Assembly (NCBI GenBank): GCA_000727475.1
Contig: KL647295.1
Coordinates: 4,088,154 to 4,152,153 of the forward strand
From: Sarcocystis neurona
Taxonomy: Eukaryota > Apicomplexa > Conoidasida > Eucoccidiorida > Sarcocystidae
DNA length: 64,000 nucleotides
Direction of reading: 5' to 3'
The notes beneath the pieces are model-generated. The model saw only the letters and a list, made by a program, of their open reading frames with translations, had not been told where the DNA came from and searched no databases. Of the stretch, positions 10,901 through 24,259 are shown piece by piece. The stretch's first letter is position 1, and each line of letters starts with the position of its first letter. Both the position numbers and the translations under genes were made by a program.

Positions 10901-12022
10901 AACGGATAGCTCCTGGATCTGACAGTGTGGCCGCGGCTGGGCATTTTGTTGGCACACTTCAAGCTGCTGCAGTTTTCTTGCAAATATCTCGGACATATCT
11001 TCCCCTCTTCTGCAGAAGGGTTGCGTTCAACGTTGTGCCGGCGGTGAAAAACCTGTTTCCACTCCACATGCTTGCATGTGGAGTGCATGGACACACAGGG
11101 GGTAACCGTGAACGTTACGAAAGAAGAAATGCTCCCTACCTTGTAGTTGCAACGGGCATGTGGCGTCACCTGTCTAGCGGTCACTCTATGTATCTATGCA
11201 AACCTATGAGCGTACAATAGAAATGTGGAGAGAGAGAGACGGACAGATGAATATTTAGGCAGTCAAGGAAAGCTCTCTACCTTTGTGGAGGTCCGGTGTC
11301 TACGGGCAAGATCGGCAAAATCTCCTCGGTTACAGAAAAAAATTTACGTTGAGTACTGCCGTAGTACGCATGCGTCAGCTGTAACGAATTAGCATTCCCA
11401 CACTTCCGTTAAGAGGTACGTAACGTGTTGTCATGCAAGGCTGTGCGTGAACTACCTGCGCCTCCCATTTAAGATGTAAGTATACGATCACTGGTAGTGT
11501 TTGGCGCACCACGTCTCGTGATGGTGCTGTCACTTAGCGGGGCAGTTGGACTGCACGAATTCCATTATAAACACAGGAAAAAACATACACTTCAGAGTTC
11601 AGAATTGCATACAATTATACGTATATATATATACTGATGCAGCGGATTACACTGGTGGATCTTGCGTGGCTCGGGGCGTTGGTAGTGTTCCTCCAGATCG
11701 TAGGACAACATGCAGGTCTGTAGAGAAAGTGAAATTTCACGTATTTCTACGTAGCCGCACATGTAGACGTGTATACGTAAACTTTGTACTGGTAGAAGTA
11801 CATAAATGTATCCAGAGAGATACATCTCTCTGCATGTGTGAGCAGCCCGTGTGAGTGCTCAATTATGGGTGGGCACATACACCACTTTGTGAATGGACTG
11901 TCCGTTGCATTTATTTTATCTTGTGCAGCTTGGCGGCAGCGGGACACACGCGGTCTTTCTGCGTTTTGGGCGACGTCGTGCAATGGTAGTTTGCCTTCTG
12001 TTCTCTGGAGCAACCGTCAAAG
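7926..12022. other. No recognisable gene
   Basis: About 4 kb of mixed composition has no long repeat and no open frame above about 150 codons. The longest frames lack domain motifs and Kozak/splice support. The last part would include the promoter and 5' UTR of the phosducin-like gene; no clear promoter element can be pointed to. Confidence 0.45.
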
Positions 12023-14487
12023 ATGTCCACAACGAACCCGGAGGTCCGAGAAACTGAGTGGGATTCCCTGCAGCGAAAGTTTGGAAATCTCGCCCCGCTG
12101 CCGCAGCGCGTGACAGAAGAAGAACTTACGCGCCGGGCAGTAAACGCTGCTGAAGCAATCGATTCACTCGAACACAGAAATCTTCGAGAATTAGCAACTC
12201 TTGAGGACGACATCGACGATGAAGTGCTTGAGCAGTACAGAAGGAGGAGAATCGCCGAAATACGCAGAAGGAAACAACTCGACCGGTACGCCGATGAACC
12301 GCACCCTACTGAAGTAGCTCTGGTACTGCGGTGTGCCGCTTCTATGCTACATTCCTCGACATGCAGCTGTGAGTTCCCAGTGGTACCACTCGCCTCCGCT
12401 CTCCCACTCGCGTATAATAGTTGTAGAGTGAATGAGAGACATCAGAAGAAGGCAAGCGGAAAGATGGAAAAAGGTCCGTCAACAAGGCAGACGTAGAGTC
12501 GCAGAGAGATACGTGGGTGTCCTTCCGGATACTTCTTGCCATTTATGTCGTCTTTCGTGTGTTCGCAGAGTTCATGCACTTAGGGCAGACACAGAGGCGC
12601 AAGACTGTGGTGTGCCCAGGTTTCGGGCCTGGAGTACTTTACTTTTTTTCGTATGTGTATGCGTGTACAGACGTGAACTACTGCAGACTGCCTGCTGGTT
12701 CAGTAAACACACACACACACACAGACACACACATACGCCTGAAAAAAAGGGAAAGACGGGGAGTGGACGCGTGTCACCTCGGGTGAGCTGATGTGTATTC
12801 TAGCAAATTTTGATAGGTGTCACGGATTGCAGCCTCTTCTGCAGTAGTGGCTGTCTTACATGAGAGTCTAGGAGTGGTGCGTCGTGTCCCGCGTTACGGG
12901 AATGCTGCACCGTGTGTGGATGTCATCGCTTTTATCTGCTTTGTCTGTCTAACTATAATAGCGTCTTCGCACATGTCGTATCGTCTCGCGTTTGTTCGCT
13001 GTTGCAGCTTCGGGGAGGTCTTTCACGTAGGAAAGGACGACTTCGTGGAGCAAGTGACGCGTGCGTCTGCTGTGGACCCTACGCATCGCTCTCGAGACGA
13101 GACAGGAAGGAACGGAGGAAGGGAGGGAGGAGAGGAACGAGGTCGACACGGACACGGTGGTATAACGACTTTCTCCACCCTGTGGGGTGCTTCTTCTTCC
13201 TTTGGTGCCGCGTCAGCTGCTGCGAATACAGAGACAGGAAGCATTAGAAGCAACAAGCGCGGCACGTGGGTCGTTGTGCACTTGTACCGAGACAGCGTGC
13301 CTGCAAGCGAGGCTTTGAACAACGTGCTACCCGAAGTGGCAAAGAGACACCGCGACGTCAAGTTCGTCAAAGCCAGGGCAGAGGATGTGATTCCACATTA
13401 CCCGGACAGCAAGATTCCTACGGTGCTGCTGTATCGTGGCGGCTCCTGCATGACGCAGCTCATCGGACGCCAGCGAGACTGGGGCGCTGAGAAAGCCACT
13501 ATTGCAAAGTTCGAAAAAGTACTTGGTAGGCAGGAAAGGCAGGAAAAAAAGCTGGGGGGAAGAGGAGGGAAACTAGAGGGAGAGGGCAGCGACCAGCAAG
13601 CGGGCTTTCGCTGTCGCTGTGGAAGCGCCCCCGCTGGTGCTCCCGTGACACTCCACCATCTTCTAGGATATCTCGAAACAGAATACTCAACTGTAAAGCT
13701 GCAGTTGAGCACTACACCGCCTACTCAGTAGCACGTACACACACGGAGCGAACCTACTACATTCTATCGTCGTGTGCGGGCGCATCTTCTCCGGACAGAG
13801 ACAGGCGGCCCACCGCACCGGGATTGGGTGCCGGCTCCGCAGACGCAGAAAGCGGGGAGAGTTGTTACGTGCGACGCAGAGACACACACGCGTCTGTACA
13901 TTATGCCGTGCGTTTGTGGGTACGTATACATTCTTAGCGCTACCAGCAGCACTTCTGAACTAAGTAAGTACTCAGGGTAGTGGCTGCCGCGTGCTGTCGC
14001 CATCATCTGCGGCACCGCCGGCGTGCGACAGACAAAAAAAACACCGCAGTGTATTTCTCTACTGTCGCAACGTGGATCTCTGTGTGCGGTGGTGGCAGTG
14101 TATCACTCTGGAGCGCACACACGTGGTTGAGCAGGTTGCGTCCAAAGTTGTGAGAAGTATAAAATTGCACGTGTTTGCGTGTGAATGAATTCTAGACAAT
14201 CGCGAATGCCTGTTTCTGGCTGTGAGTGCTGTGTGTGTACAGCGCAGTACGGCGTCCTGGATTCTGCAAGCAGCGGCGGAGAAGAGGGAGACGGGTACAT
14301 ATCTGACGACGAAGAGGAAGAGACTAGACGGGGTGGGAGACACGTACGTATTTCGTATGGCGGGATCGAGGAGCCAGACCGGCGAAGGAGGACACGAAAA
14401 GATGAAAGCGATGACGACCTGGAAAGGGCGAGAGCACGGGGATATTCGTCTACGACACTTGATGAGAAAGTTGAACGGGGGTTTTGA
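12023..14487 (+). CDS. Phosducin-like protein, PhLP2/PDCL3-type, three exons
   Basis: Proposed exons are 12023-12285, 13008-13692 and 14248-14487 (395 residues). The ATG at 12023 opens an N-terminal helix domain with TEWDSLQRKFGN and, near residues 71-76, YRRRRI, which is characteristic of the PhLP2 family. The first intron (GTACGC donor, TTGCAG acceptor) joins QLDR to FGEVFHVGKDDFVEQV exactly as in relatives. A thioredoxin-like domain follows from about residue 173 (WVVVHLYRD, DVKFVKARAEDVIPHYPD, PTVLLYRGG), without the CxxC of a true thioredoxin. Phosducin-like proteins of this class are cytosolic co-chaperones of the CCT chaperonin acting on actin/tubulin folding (family knowledge). Odd features are an insert of about 65 residues, Gly/Arg/Ser/Ala-rich, just before the thioredoxin fold, and a low-complexity tail. 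The third exon, acidic with an Asp/Glu cluster, is less certain: without it the frame stops at 13731. Confidence 0.85.
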
Positions 14488-16025
14488 TGGTCTGAATATT
14501 ATTCTTCATGCTGCGTCAAGCTGTTGACATTACAGCTTTCCGTACTTCTCTGTGGCAGACGAAGACAGATAAGGCAGGTACCTCAAGTGTATGCGCGGAC
14601 GCATACATGATGACAGCCAGCCGCGATGGATGGATGTGTAATTTTGAGTGTGGCTCGTTGCTTCGCACTACACAGTGGGTCCCCGAAAAATGTGTGGACG
14701 CCTACGTGTGCAGCATGCATCCTTATACAGACGAGACGAATATGGCGTTTGAAATCTGTGCTCACATCTAGCTACGCTTCCACGTGCGCTGCATCGTGTC
14801 TCCCCGTTGGGAGAGAAGGGATGGATGGAGGCTATGGAACGCATTCTCGCGCGGCCTAGTCAGGGAAGTACCTCTGATAATGTTTTGATATCCCACGATA
14901 TAATGCGCGTAGATGGGGAGTGACAGGATAGTACGTGTACATCCTTGCAGCGATAGCTACATCTTGTAGCCACTCAGGTGATGCATGAAACGACGTGCAG
15001 AGCGCGAAGTCGAGAAGATCATGTGAATTTGTGTGCGGGGATGTCACACGGAAAGAGAGATTCGAGCAATGTGTGTGCGAGGAGAATATCGAATGGCATC
15101 GCTTTGGGTAGCGAAAAAGAATGAATAGGAAGAGAAGGACGCCGCCGAGACGAACGCTGTGGCTTGTTCTAACATGAGTCGCGATGCTACTAAATACAGT
15201 TGTTCGTGCGCGCACTTTGCTACATGGCTGGCACACGGTCGGACCCGTCCACGGAACGAGGCCCCTCACCGCTCAAAAAGGAACAGGAACAGGACACAGC
15301 TGTGGGTACACGTACACGTTGTCCATCTTTGAACCAAAAAAAAGTGTGTACATCTCTACACAAGCACACATACGTTAACGTGTATCCTGCTGTGTCTCGA
15401 TGCCTGTCGTGTGCGACATCCCTTGAACCGGAGAGTTCATAGGAGGGAGGTGGCCCCTCTTGGCGTACGCCGTATTAGGGTGAGGCAAGAGTGCCTTTCT
15501 GTCAAGAAAAGGGCTTTTCAGCGTGTTTGCGAATGACAGTCTTGCACAGGGCGTGCGGTCCTCTCACGCACGAGCACAGGGCTGTAGTGTAAAGAATTCA
15601 GTTTCTTCAAAAGAGGCAGTGTATCTTATTTTGAAGAAAAACCACGCCGTGTCTAGTAATCAAGTCTGATATCGAACTTTGACTGTGTGGCTTTCGAGAA
15701 CTGTGCGAAACGACGGCGTTACGCAGCACCGGTGTGCTCATATATCCCCTCATGTTCGACATTATTTGTGTGCAACATACCCGTACACAGGTGTACCCAG
15801 CGACTATGCAGAACAACGCACATAGGATCACTCTTGAATATGGTTGGGTAGGTGCATTCAGCGGTACCCCATTGGCGTGCCAGCGCTTCAAAACAATGCA
15901 GATGCCCACAGGACTGCCCAAAAGCCGTGGCGCATAGCTAAAAAGCGTATGTGTTCAGTGGTTGAGAAAGACGCTTTACTGAAAACTGCCCCCAAGGGTA
16001 GGCTAATTCTGGTCCCTTACGTGTA
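14488..16025. other. No recognisable gene
   Basis: Short open frames on both strands show no motifs. Scattered CACGTG-like and TACGTA-like words are part of the general composition of this DNA. Confidence 0.45.
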
Positions 16026-16211
16026 TTCTTCCTCCACCCAAATGCATTTGGACGTGTACGTGCTCATAAACGTCTCGTTAGCAGTTCTGGAGGCTGACGA
16101 ATTCTCTTAGAAGAGCTCTGCAATAGTAGGGTACCTCCTGTTCGCTAACTGTAACATTCTCCCACCTAGATGTCTTTGGGCGTGTACTTGCGCATAAACG
16201 TGTCGTCCGAA
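16026..16211 (+). repeat. Tandem duplication, two diverged units about 127 bp apart
   Basis: The segment 16026-16085 is repeated with substitutions at 16154-16211. Shared words include CCCA/CC, TTTGGxCGTGTAC and CATAAACGT(C/G)TCGT. No coding role is visible. Confidence 0.65.
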
Positions 16212-19200
16212 GGTGTCTACTACGTGACCACGCGTGGTAATATCAGCGCATGATGGACTTCGTGTTCTATACTTACGCACGAGTGGCAACGTAGAATAAG
16301 GGACCACCGTAATCTCAAGGTGATAGTGTCGGTTTTGAAAAGACGCATCAAAATGACTTCCATCTCTAAGCAGTATATTTTGGTTGAGCGACGAGATGTT
16401 GAAGAGCTACAGCAACTAGTACACTATATATAAGCAGCTGGATACACGGTCGAAGTGTTCCACTAAATTAACACACTAAACACGTTCTACGCACTGAAAC
16501 CGTGTATCTCGTCGTGGTGACCATGCTCTCGTTTTCCGTGGGCACGCGAGACGTTAGGAAGTTCCCGGTACCCCCCTCGACGACGACGGGAACAGAACGT
16601 ACAGCTTAACCCTACCTAGTACTCCCACGGTTTCTGGTACACTTGTAAAGCGTGATATGTGGTACGCAGTACCAAACGCATATTCTATGGATAGGTTATT
16701 CCGATTTTGAACGGTCCACCGCCACACAGCATTGTGGGCCGGGCATTATCTATTATGGTGGTCCGCTGGTCAACGATAACGGAACACGTGGATGTTGACG
16801 GTACATCCTGCTCTCATAAAGAAACTGCGGTGCATTTACTACTACTACCACCACTGATGGTAGTACTACCACTGCCCGGTGTGTGTGCATGTGTCTGGTA
16901 ACGACGAAGGAATGTTTACACTTGGAAATTATCTGGACACGTCCTCAACCGCTTCGTAATACCGTGACATCATTAGCAACCATCAAGTGACCCACACTTT
17001 TTCGACCCCATCCTTGTGCCGCGCACAGCTTCGCACCAAGGACGGAGAAGTCGTCTTCAGCAGCTCAGGACGCACTCGTCTGGAGCCTGGCAGCCGTGGG
17101 GTCCATCTGCTGTATAATGACCGTGACGAGGAGGGTGTCGGGAATGGAACTAACCGTTGCCTTCGTCCACACTCATGTTTAAAACCTGCATGATATCCAC
17201 AAAGTCCTACACCCGTAGCAAGCGGTGTCCTGTCTGCCCCTTTCCTATTCTGGTATGTATTTCCACCTTTCTCTTCTTCATGTTCACCTTTTCCTATTTT
17301 CAGTGGGCTGCCAGTCAACATTGTAGAACGTGTCACAACGGCAACCAATGGTGGTGCATCGTGTCATAGTGACGGTGGCAGGTGGTGCTCCCACTTCCGT
17401 CTGCAGTTTTTCGCGCATTAATTCCCTAGGATGTGTTGGCTTCCACTTGGACATTCCTTCGCCTTCGACTTCAGCTTCCACTGTGGACATGTTCACGCCT
17501 TTAACACCGTCCAAACTTCAGGCACATCCTTACGAAAATTGAAGTGTTCTGGTCGGCGCATTATCATTTTTGTGCTTTCGTAACGGGCCTTCGTGCTGGG
17601 CCGGTTGCTACTTAGTGAGCGGTGGATAATCAAGCGATGTCGGCCAGTACAGCGCGTTTCCTACGTAGCGGGGACACCGGTGTACCGCTGAATTCCAGCT
17701 CAGCATTACATTTTTACGCAAGTAGAGTGACACACTGTCGTACATGTATCTCAGAAGTCGTGGTCAACTGCGACAGTGGAGTATGTGGGTCTTAATTTGT
17801 CTTTCGCTCTCATACTGAACACAACCACACACGTGTATTCGTACGTGTATCGAACCATGCTTGTTCCACGTTTACGAGGCTGAACTCAGTGGTACTCGTG
17901 CATCTCTTTTCTATGGACGGAGGCGCTATTATGGTTTTTTACGGCCCAATTTCTGGGCCGTGTACACCAGTGGTCACCTGCTGCAATTGGGATCCCCGCA
18001 AGCAGGAAAGCGACCTCTTTCTCCGACATCATTCCCGCAGTCAACAATACTACTGGCAGGACGTCTTCCTGCAGTGGTACAGCGTTCAGGCTGACGTGAA
18101 TCCCCCATGTGCACAGTGTCTTATAATGGATGCTTTTGACCCATATACGTGAAGAGGTGTGCACAAATACTGGAGAGTGCTTTGTACTCTGACGCTCAGC
18201 GTTGGCCATAGTTGTTGAGTCGCCCATCCTAAAATAATGCCTCAAAGAGTGTCTGTGTGGATCGCTTTATTGCGACTTTGCATCCCACAGCGCACCTGAT
18301 GCAGTATTACCCGGATACCTCTGTTTCCGTGCGTGCTCTGTGTGTGTATGCGAGAGCTTTTTGTAAATCGGGAAGTAGTCAGAACAACAGCAGCAGTAAA
18401 TTAGACTTCACTTATAAAAGAACAGGCACTTGCAAAGACCGATGTAGCGCCGCCACTGCTCAAGTGTGTGTTGCGTGTCCCGATCAAGGAGCATGCCGAC
18501 CATGACGTATTTACATTCTGTCCTCCTGTACTCGAGTACACTTTAAACTTTTGTGTTCCACTTAGCTTGCTCGGCTGTGCCACCGGGCGAAGCTACAGTT
18601 TTCAACCCCGTGTGGGGAAAGGCGACGGATTCGCACTAACAGGAAGACGTGCAGTGAAATACTCGCGCAGAGTGGAGTACACGGACATTGCAGTAGTGAG
18701 AAGAGGTTAAAGCACGCGTAGACCACAGGCGGAACAGCACCTTCACGTTTTATGCACTTAGGCTATTATGGAAAACTCAAGCGGTTGCTACATTTGCTGG
18801 TTGCCCCATAAGATTAGATCAAACGTTTGCGTGTCACACTACATTACCCAGTGGATCTGGTGTTCTTGCCTTTAGCGATATCATAATCGTGAGATGCCTC
18901 CTGATACAATAGACTGATACTTGCATGAGCATTCTCCATATGTGCACAAAGCCGTACAAACGTACGTAATGTGCGCACACGGATGTCGGCACCGCCGGTG
19001 AACCTAACATCGGCACATACCGAAGGGGGTACTGTTTTACGTTTGATCCCGTGAAATTTAAATGTAGATACTTGTTCTGTAGCAGCTGTACCACTACGCT
19101 CCACCTGCCAAGTGTTTTGTATGGCATACATATGTGTACACGTGTGAGTTCATGAACTTGACGACGGTGGTCTTTCCGCACGTTACCCTCGCCGCGGATT

Positions 19201-20037
19201 GCACTACCTTATTATTCTTTTACGTGTCACACTCTCATTAATTATTCATGTGCAAATTTTTCTAGCACCTGTGCTCAGCACCCAGCGGAAAAGTAAAGGA
19301 AATTTTCTTCGCTACAGTCTTTGTTTACCCATCACCGCATCTATTCGTCTCCTTCTGCTATCGCATGGATGACAGGGGATCACCTGACGCCGGAGATGAT
19401 GTGAGCAGGCAAGAACTGCGCGTCCTTAGTTTTACTCATTTCGGAGAGCTACTACATACAACACACGCTTTTAGGACGTGGCCACTTTGATTCGTTTTGT
19501 CCATCTCTTTGTGATAAGGTAACGCTTTAAGCTGTGGCGAAATCTGGGTTTGCTAGTCTTCCCTCAGACGAGACGCCCTTGCAGTGAGCGTACTTTCTAA
19601 CCTACACTATAAGCAGTGGTCCCGCTAGTAAGAACTACGTTGCGAAAACAAAAAACTGTTTCAGCATCACACCCCATCCCACATCACTACGTGGACACGC
19701 GGAAGCAACAACATGGGCATAAAAGCACGCAAAAGGGAAAGACTCTACTACCGAATCCGCATGTGCACGTGCGCCCACCTGTACGACATCGACAGGCCTA
19801 TCCCCGTACAGAGTACAAACACGACTCCCACAAGGGGCATTTTGTCATCTTGACCGGTACACAAATATGTTTGTACACACACGTGTACAAATACTTGCAA
19901 AACTACGTGTGCAGCACACGAAGATTCCGCTCCTTCGACAGACATGCACAATGTAGGCAGGATTTTGGGAGGAACTGAAAGCTTCACCAAGCTGCCCTCG
20001 TGTGGTGCCGTAAGACAAATATTGCAGTTCGTCTCTT
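16212..20037. other. No recognisable gene
   Basis: About 3.8 kb without a supported exon. It contains a small perfect hairpin at about 16845-16866 (TACTACCA paired with TGGTAGTA). The last few hundred bases are the 3' flank of the HAD gene and show similarity to the flank of its inverted copy near 57.1 kb. Confidence 0.45.
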
Positions 20038-23000
20038 TCACGCCCTCCACACGGCTCCGTCTTGATCCATCATGTATGTGCCAGATTCGTCGTCTGAAAC
20101 CTGATCAAGTAAGTCGGTAAAAACTGTTGTTTGTTTTATCACGGCATCGATTGACGGATTTTCAACGTATTTGATACATTTTGGACGACTATCACGACCA
20201 AACTGTTGCTGGAGGTATTCAGAGGCGTTAAGAAGTGCCACGTGCTCAAAATCTTGGTCACCTGAGGAGCGCACGCACAATCATTTATTCAGCAGCGCCT
20301 TGATGCCTGACATGGAGACACTTAACCACACACCGACAAAAGTAGAAGCGTGCGCCGGTGCGCTATTGTACGTTAAATAAGGAGGTATTCGCACCCCTGC
20401 ACAGTGTGTAGTTCTCTACAAGGAAACAAGTTTTTGGAAATAAATACTTAACTAGGGCCGCGGGTTTTCATACGTAGTTCCGCAGACGCGCTTTATCGAC
20501 ATCTCTGCTGGTGCGGAGGAAAACAGTCATATGACATGCGTAGTAACAGTACACAGGCGTGCACACACGTGAACGTCAACGTGTGGACAGATTTGTTTTC
20601 TGTCCTTCGTTAACAGGACAGCGCTCAAAGCACTGGCACCCGCTCCGAAAGCCGTACCGTGGATATCCACAGAGGCTGACACGGAAAAAGTAAAGTTGCG
20701 TGGACAGAGGTGGGGAGACGCAAAAGCGTGCACGGCACACTGAAGATTGAACAAGAAAACCTCCAGTATTCTTTTCTGCTCCATCCCCCGTAGTGAAAGC
20801 ATCTGCTGACCTTCACGCCTGTATGTGGAACATTGCAGATCGTAGAAGGATTGCGTAGGAGTCGAGCTATTGTGGATCATTTTTTGTAGCACATGGTATA
20901 TTTCGTAACGACGAAACGCGTCAAACTTGGAAATGGTACGTCTCGCACCTGTAGCACGCGGGAACAGCTGAAGCAGTTGCACGGTCCCATGTCGCAGAAG
21001 TCCATTATTTCTACGAGACACTAGATCTTAGCAAAAAGTGGAAATCCTAGTAATGTATCTTCTGTGTTCTTTCCTGTCTCACGCAGTGAGGAGTACAACC
21101 ATATATTCCGTAGCATCGCCAAATACACCCTAGCTGATTCACGGACCGTAGGTCGTCCATACAGAAATTCTGCAGTCTGCACGGCTTCTACGCTCTTTCG
21201 CAAGTTTGCAGAAGGGCGTGGCTAGTGTTCCTCTCTTTACGTCTGAGGTTGTCCACGATGTGCGTATGTGAATCGTGTTTGGTACAATCGTCCCTCCAGA
21301 TGCTCGTGGCTGCCACGTACTAGTGTCCGCTGCTGTAGGCGTTCGCTTGCATCACCACCGTTTCCATAAACCTACAGTTATCAGACGGTTTCACAAGTGG
21401 GCGGTACGCACACCTAACGCTACAAGTATGTGAGCTGCGGGAGAACCTGCGTAAGGTGTACTCTTGCCTACTGTGATTATACACCTGGTGGCTGTCGCAT
21501 CTTCATATATTCTGTCAAGCCGGGAAACTGCTATCGCGTAGCTAATTTGCGTCAAGTCTACCTGACAATTGTTCAGGTCACACCGGTAGCGTATCCGTAA
21601 ATACGAGTTGCGTCATATCATGCGCAGTTGCTATCTACCGTGTAGCGGCTACAAACGTATGGCTTTTCCTCAGGACGTTGCAACGTTGTGTGACACCCTC
21701 AACCTACCTCCCTGCGTTGTACCTCCTGCTCAGCGGTACAGGGGAGCAGAAATGACATTTATATTGATTGTCGTCGAAAGGACCTTATCTCTGCTCTTAC
21801 CAATTGTCATGACTGAAAGCTTCTCGTTTACGTGGCGGCCGGCGAAGTCAAGAAGCATGTGAATCAACGCTGTGTCTTTCCAGTCTTCTAGAGGCAGGCC
21901 ATGAGGCTCGCACATGTCTCTGGACGAGATTACGCTGATATCTGTACCGCCAGAAAAAGAGTTTGGCAAAGCATTGTAGGGAACGAATAACTGCACTGTC
22001 ACTTGTCGAAAAAGATGTGGATTTCTAGCCCAAGCTACGCAGGAGTAGTATTCATCATTCGATCAATTCAATGCTTACAACCCGACATAAGGCACGTGCG
22101 AATCGAATTTTGCCATGCTGACTTCCTTCCAAAAGCGATTTCTTTTTAGACAGACTTCTTGAAGAATGCAAATTTTTGCCGCATACCATGCGGATCCAAC
22201 GACATCGACATTCCGCTTGCACAGAACACGCACACAGGCGCCCCTGACGGGCTGCGAAGCGAGACACGCGTGTCGCATACAAAGCTTGAAGGAGTTTGTC
22301 CGCGACATTTGGGTACAAATGCTGTTATATACGTGCATTTTACATATGTGCATGTATAGAAGAAAAAAACATGCAGACGTATATCGTATGTACAGAAGCA
22401 AAATCATGCCGTGTGAAGGTCCAACCACCTTAAGGCAGGGGAGAGGAGTACCGTACAACGCACGCGACTGCACCTGAGCAGATGAGTAAATACTCGTGTT
22501 GCGGGTGATGGCCTTAAGACGTCACGATTTTGCTTTTGTACGTATGACACACATCTGCGTGCATATTTTTCTCAATCTATACACGTATGTAAATGTTTAT
22601 GGATTAACAGAGAGAATGAGCTCATCCCACGTCAGTGTATATGTATACATATATATACATCTGCACATAAAAATTCTCCCTCATAGACACTGTGACGGGC
22701 GAATTTTACACTTTCTTTTACTCTAGCGAATGTTGTGCGTATGTGGTTTTCTCTCCTCCTGCAATTGGGAGTTCGACGTTTGGTGACACTGCAACGTACT
22801 GGGAGAGATGACCATACCGTCTTGACCATTGTCGGCAGCCTTGGAAGGCGTGGCGTGTTCCACAGTATCAGATGCGCCCAAAGAACATGACGGAGCTTAT
22901 CTGAAATGCTCTTGAAGCTGGAGATACCATCGGGAATACTACTTTTCTGGAGGTAGTTCCTACGTCCGTTGTGCTTTACCAAGTGATATCTTCACAACCT

Positions 23001-24259
23001 TCTACAGAAACGTCATCGGCCGAAATAACAAATTCGCGTGATTTGAAAAAAGCGGGTGGCGCCGTCACCACTTCGTACTGCCAATCTGAAAAAAACTTTC
23101 CCGGTCTGTCTGACTCCATGGTACAGAGAGGACCTATTCGGTTGTTCTGGTGCCCAAGCAGAGACGTCTGTCTTTTGTTTGCTGCGCTGCATTCAACACC
23201 ATTTGAGGTGCTGATATTGACTCCGAGGCGCCGCGTTTTTCCTACTTCAGAATCGCGGGCGGCGAGGCGCTTGCCCATAGACCGGCGTGCTTGGTGTAAC
23301 GGAACAGCGAATAGTTTTACTAAAAAGGTGTCTGCGTGGCTCTGATCTGTTTTGCTTGTGCCACATGGGGTGAATATCTGCGTAGCTCTCTCTTCACTAC
23401 TCCGGTGTTATTTTTGTGTTCGTGCCGTTCTCCCCGCTTCAAGGGGTCTTTACTCACGGAGCTCGTCAATGGTTTTTTGTATGACTGGCAGCAGACGCAG
23501 AGTTCGAATGAGGCCAATCGTTGTTGCGTTGGACACGATGGCGATTTCTCCCTTCTCTCGGCATTTCAGGAGCAGCTTCCTCACGTGCTGCTGCAGCTGC
23601 TCGATCTTCGGTTTAGCTGCAGGAGAGTTTAAGGCCTGGCACGGTTTCTTGCTCAGGTAAAGATTCTGGCCGCTTCGGGCGTACAACTCGCATAGCCACT
23701 CCGTTGGACAAAGCGTGTTGTCCCAATCAAAGACGTAGAATCTTGCGTATTCTGCGTCCGCGCTAGGTGGTGCGTTGATAATTGCTGGACTTGAAGACCG
23801 AGCCGTATTGATGACACGGGGATGCGAAGATGGTTGTAGCAGTTGGAAGTCACTTCTTCGTTCTTGAGAGTAAAGCTCGTGGCCTCCAGCGCGAATCACC
23901 CGGTGTACGGCGGCACCGCTCAAACTAGCGCCAGCTTTTACGCTAGCCCCTGCAGAAGAAATAACACTGCCAGAGAACGGCCTAGCGGGCAGACGGCTAT
24001 TTAGGACTTTGGAGGGCGAAACAACGGAGTTTTTCCTCAATAAAAATGGGGAAAATGCAGGCGATCCCGAGAACGCGGCTTTCTGCAAGAAACTGGTGCT
24101 GCTCTCCAGTTGCCTACAGCACAGCGTCTTGGTCGAATGATCTGGAAGGGATTCCGCTGGGCTAAGCTCTATGCTTCGACCACGAGTCGCATTCGAGAAG
24201 CTTCCCTGTGGAAGGTTTATCCTGTTTCGCAGCGACGGCGAAGAAAAGGCTTGATCCAT
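20038..24259 (-). CDS. HAD-superfamily hydrolase, three exons
   Basis: Exons on the minus strand are 24259-23458, 21941-21801 and 20261-20038, giving 388 residues with phases matching throughout. Residues 1-170 are Ser-rich and unordered. The HAD core follows: motif I is FDWDNT with catalytic Asp178 and Asp180; motif II is IVSNA (Ser243); motif III lies in exon 2 (ISVISSRDMCEP, then Lys289); motif IV is made by joining exon 2 (MTIG) to exon 3 (DQDFE), with acidic residues 316 and 318. Exon 3 continues with LLNASEYLQQQF and a conserved Lys-Tyr-Val-Glu-x-Pro-Ser segment before an acidic tail. HAD enzymes of this layout are usually phosphatases using an aspartyl-phosphate intermediate; the substrate here is unknown. 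Donors are GTGAGT and GTAAGA; acceptors are TACAG and CTCAG. Alternative: additional exons between 23.3 and 22.0 kb cannot be excluded. An inverted, broken copy of exons 2-3 lies at 54.96-57.08 kb. Confidence 0.82.

Noticed and set aside
12432..12530. Basic frame rich in Arg/Lys/Gln in the first intron of the phosducin-like gene
   Set aside because: The direct junction 12285 to 13008 already gives an uninterrupted family match, so this frame is most likely intronic.
20527..21203. Open minus-strand frames conserved in the inverted copy, first taken as HAD exons
   Set aside because: Exon 2 joins exon 3 exactly within motif IV, so this is intron 2. Its conservation in the copy reflects DNA duplication.
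22630..23350. Minus-strand open frames between HAD exons 1 and 2, one of them continuing in phase from exon 1
   Set aside because: Joining exon 1 directly to 21941 brings HAD motifs II and III to the expected distance, while including these frames would insert about 100 unmatched residues. An additional isoform is not excluded.
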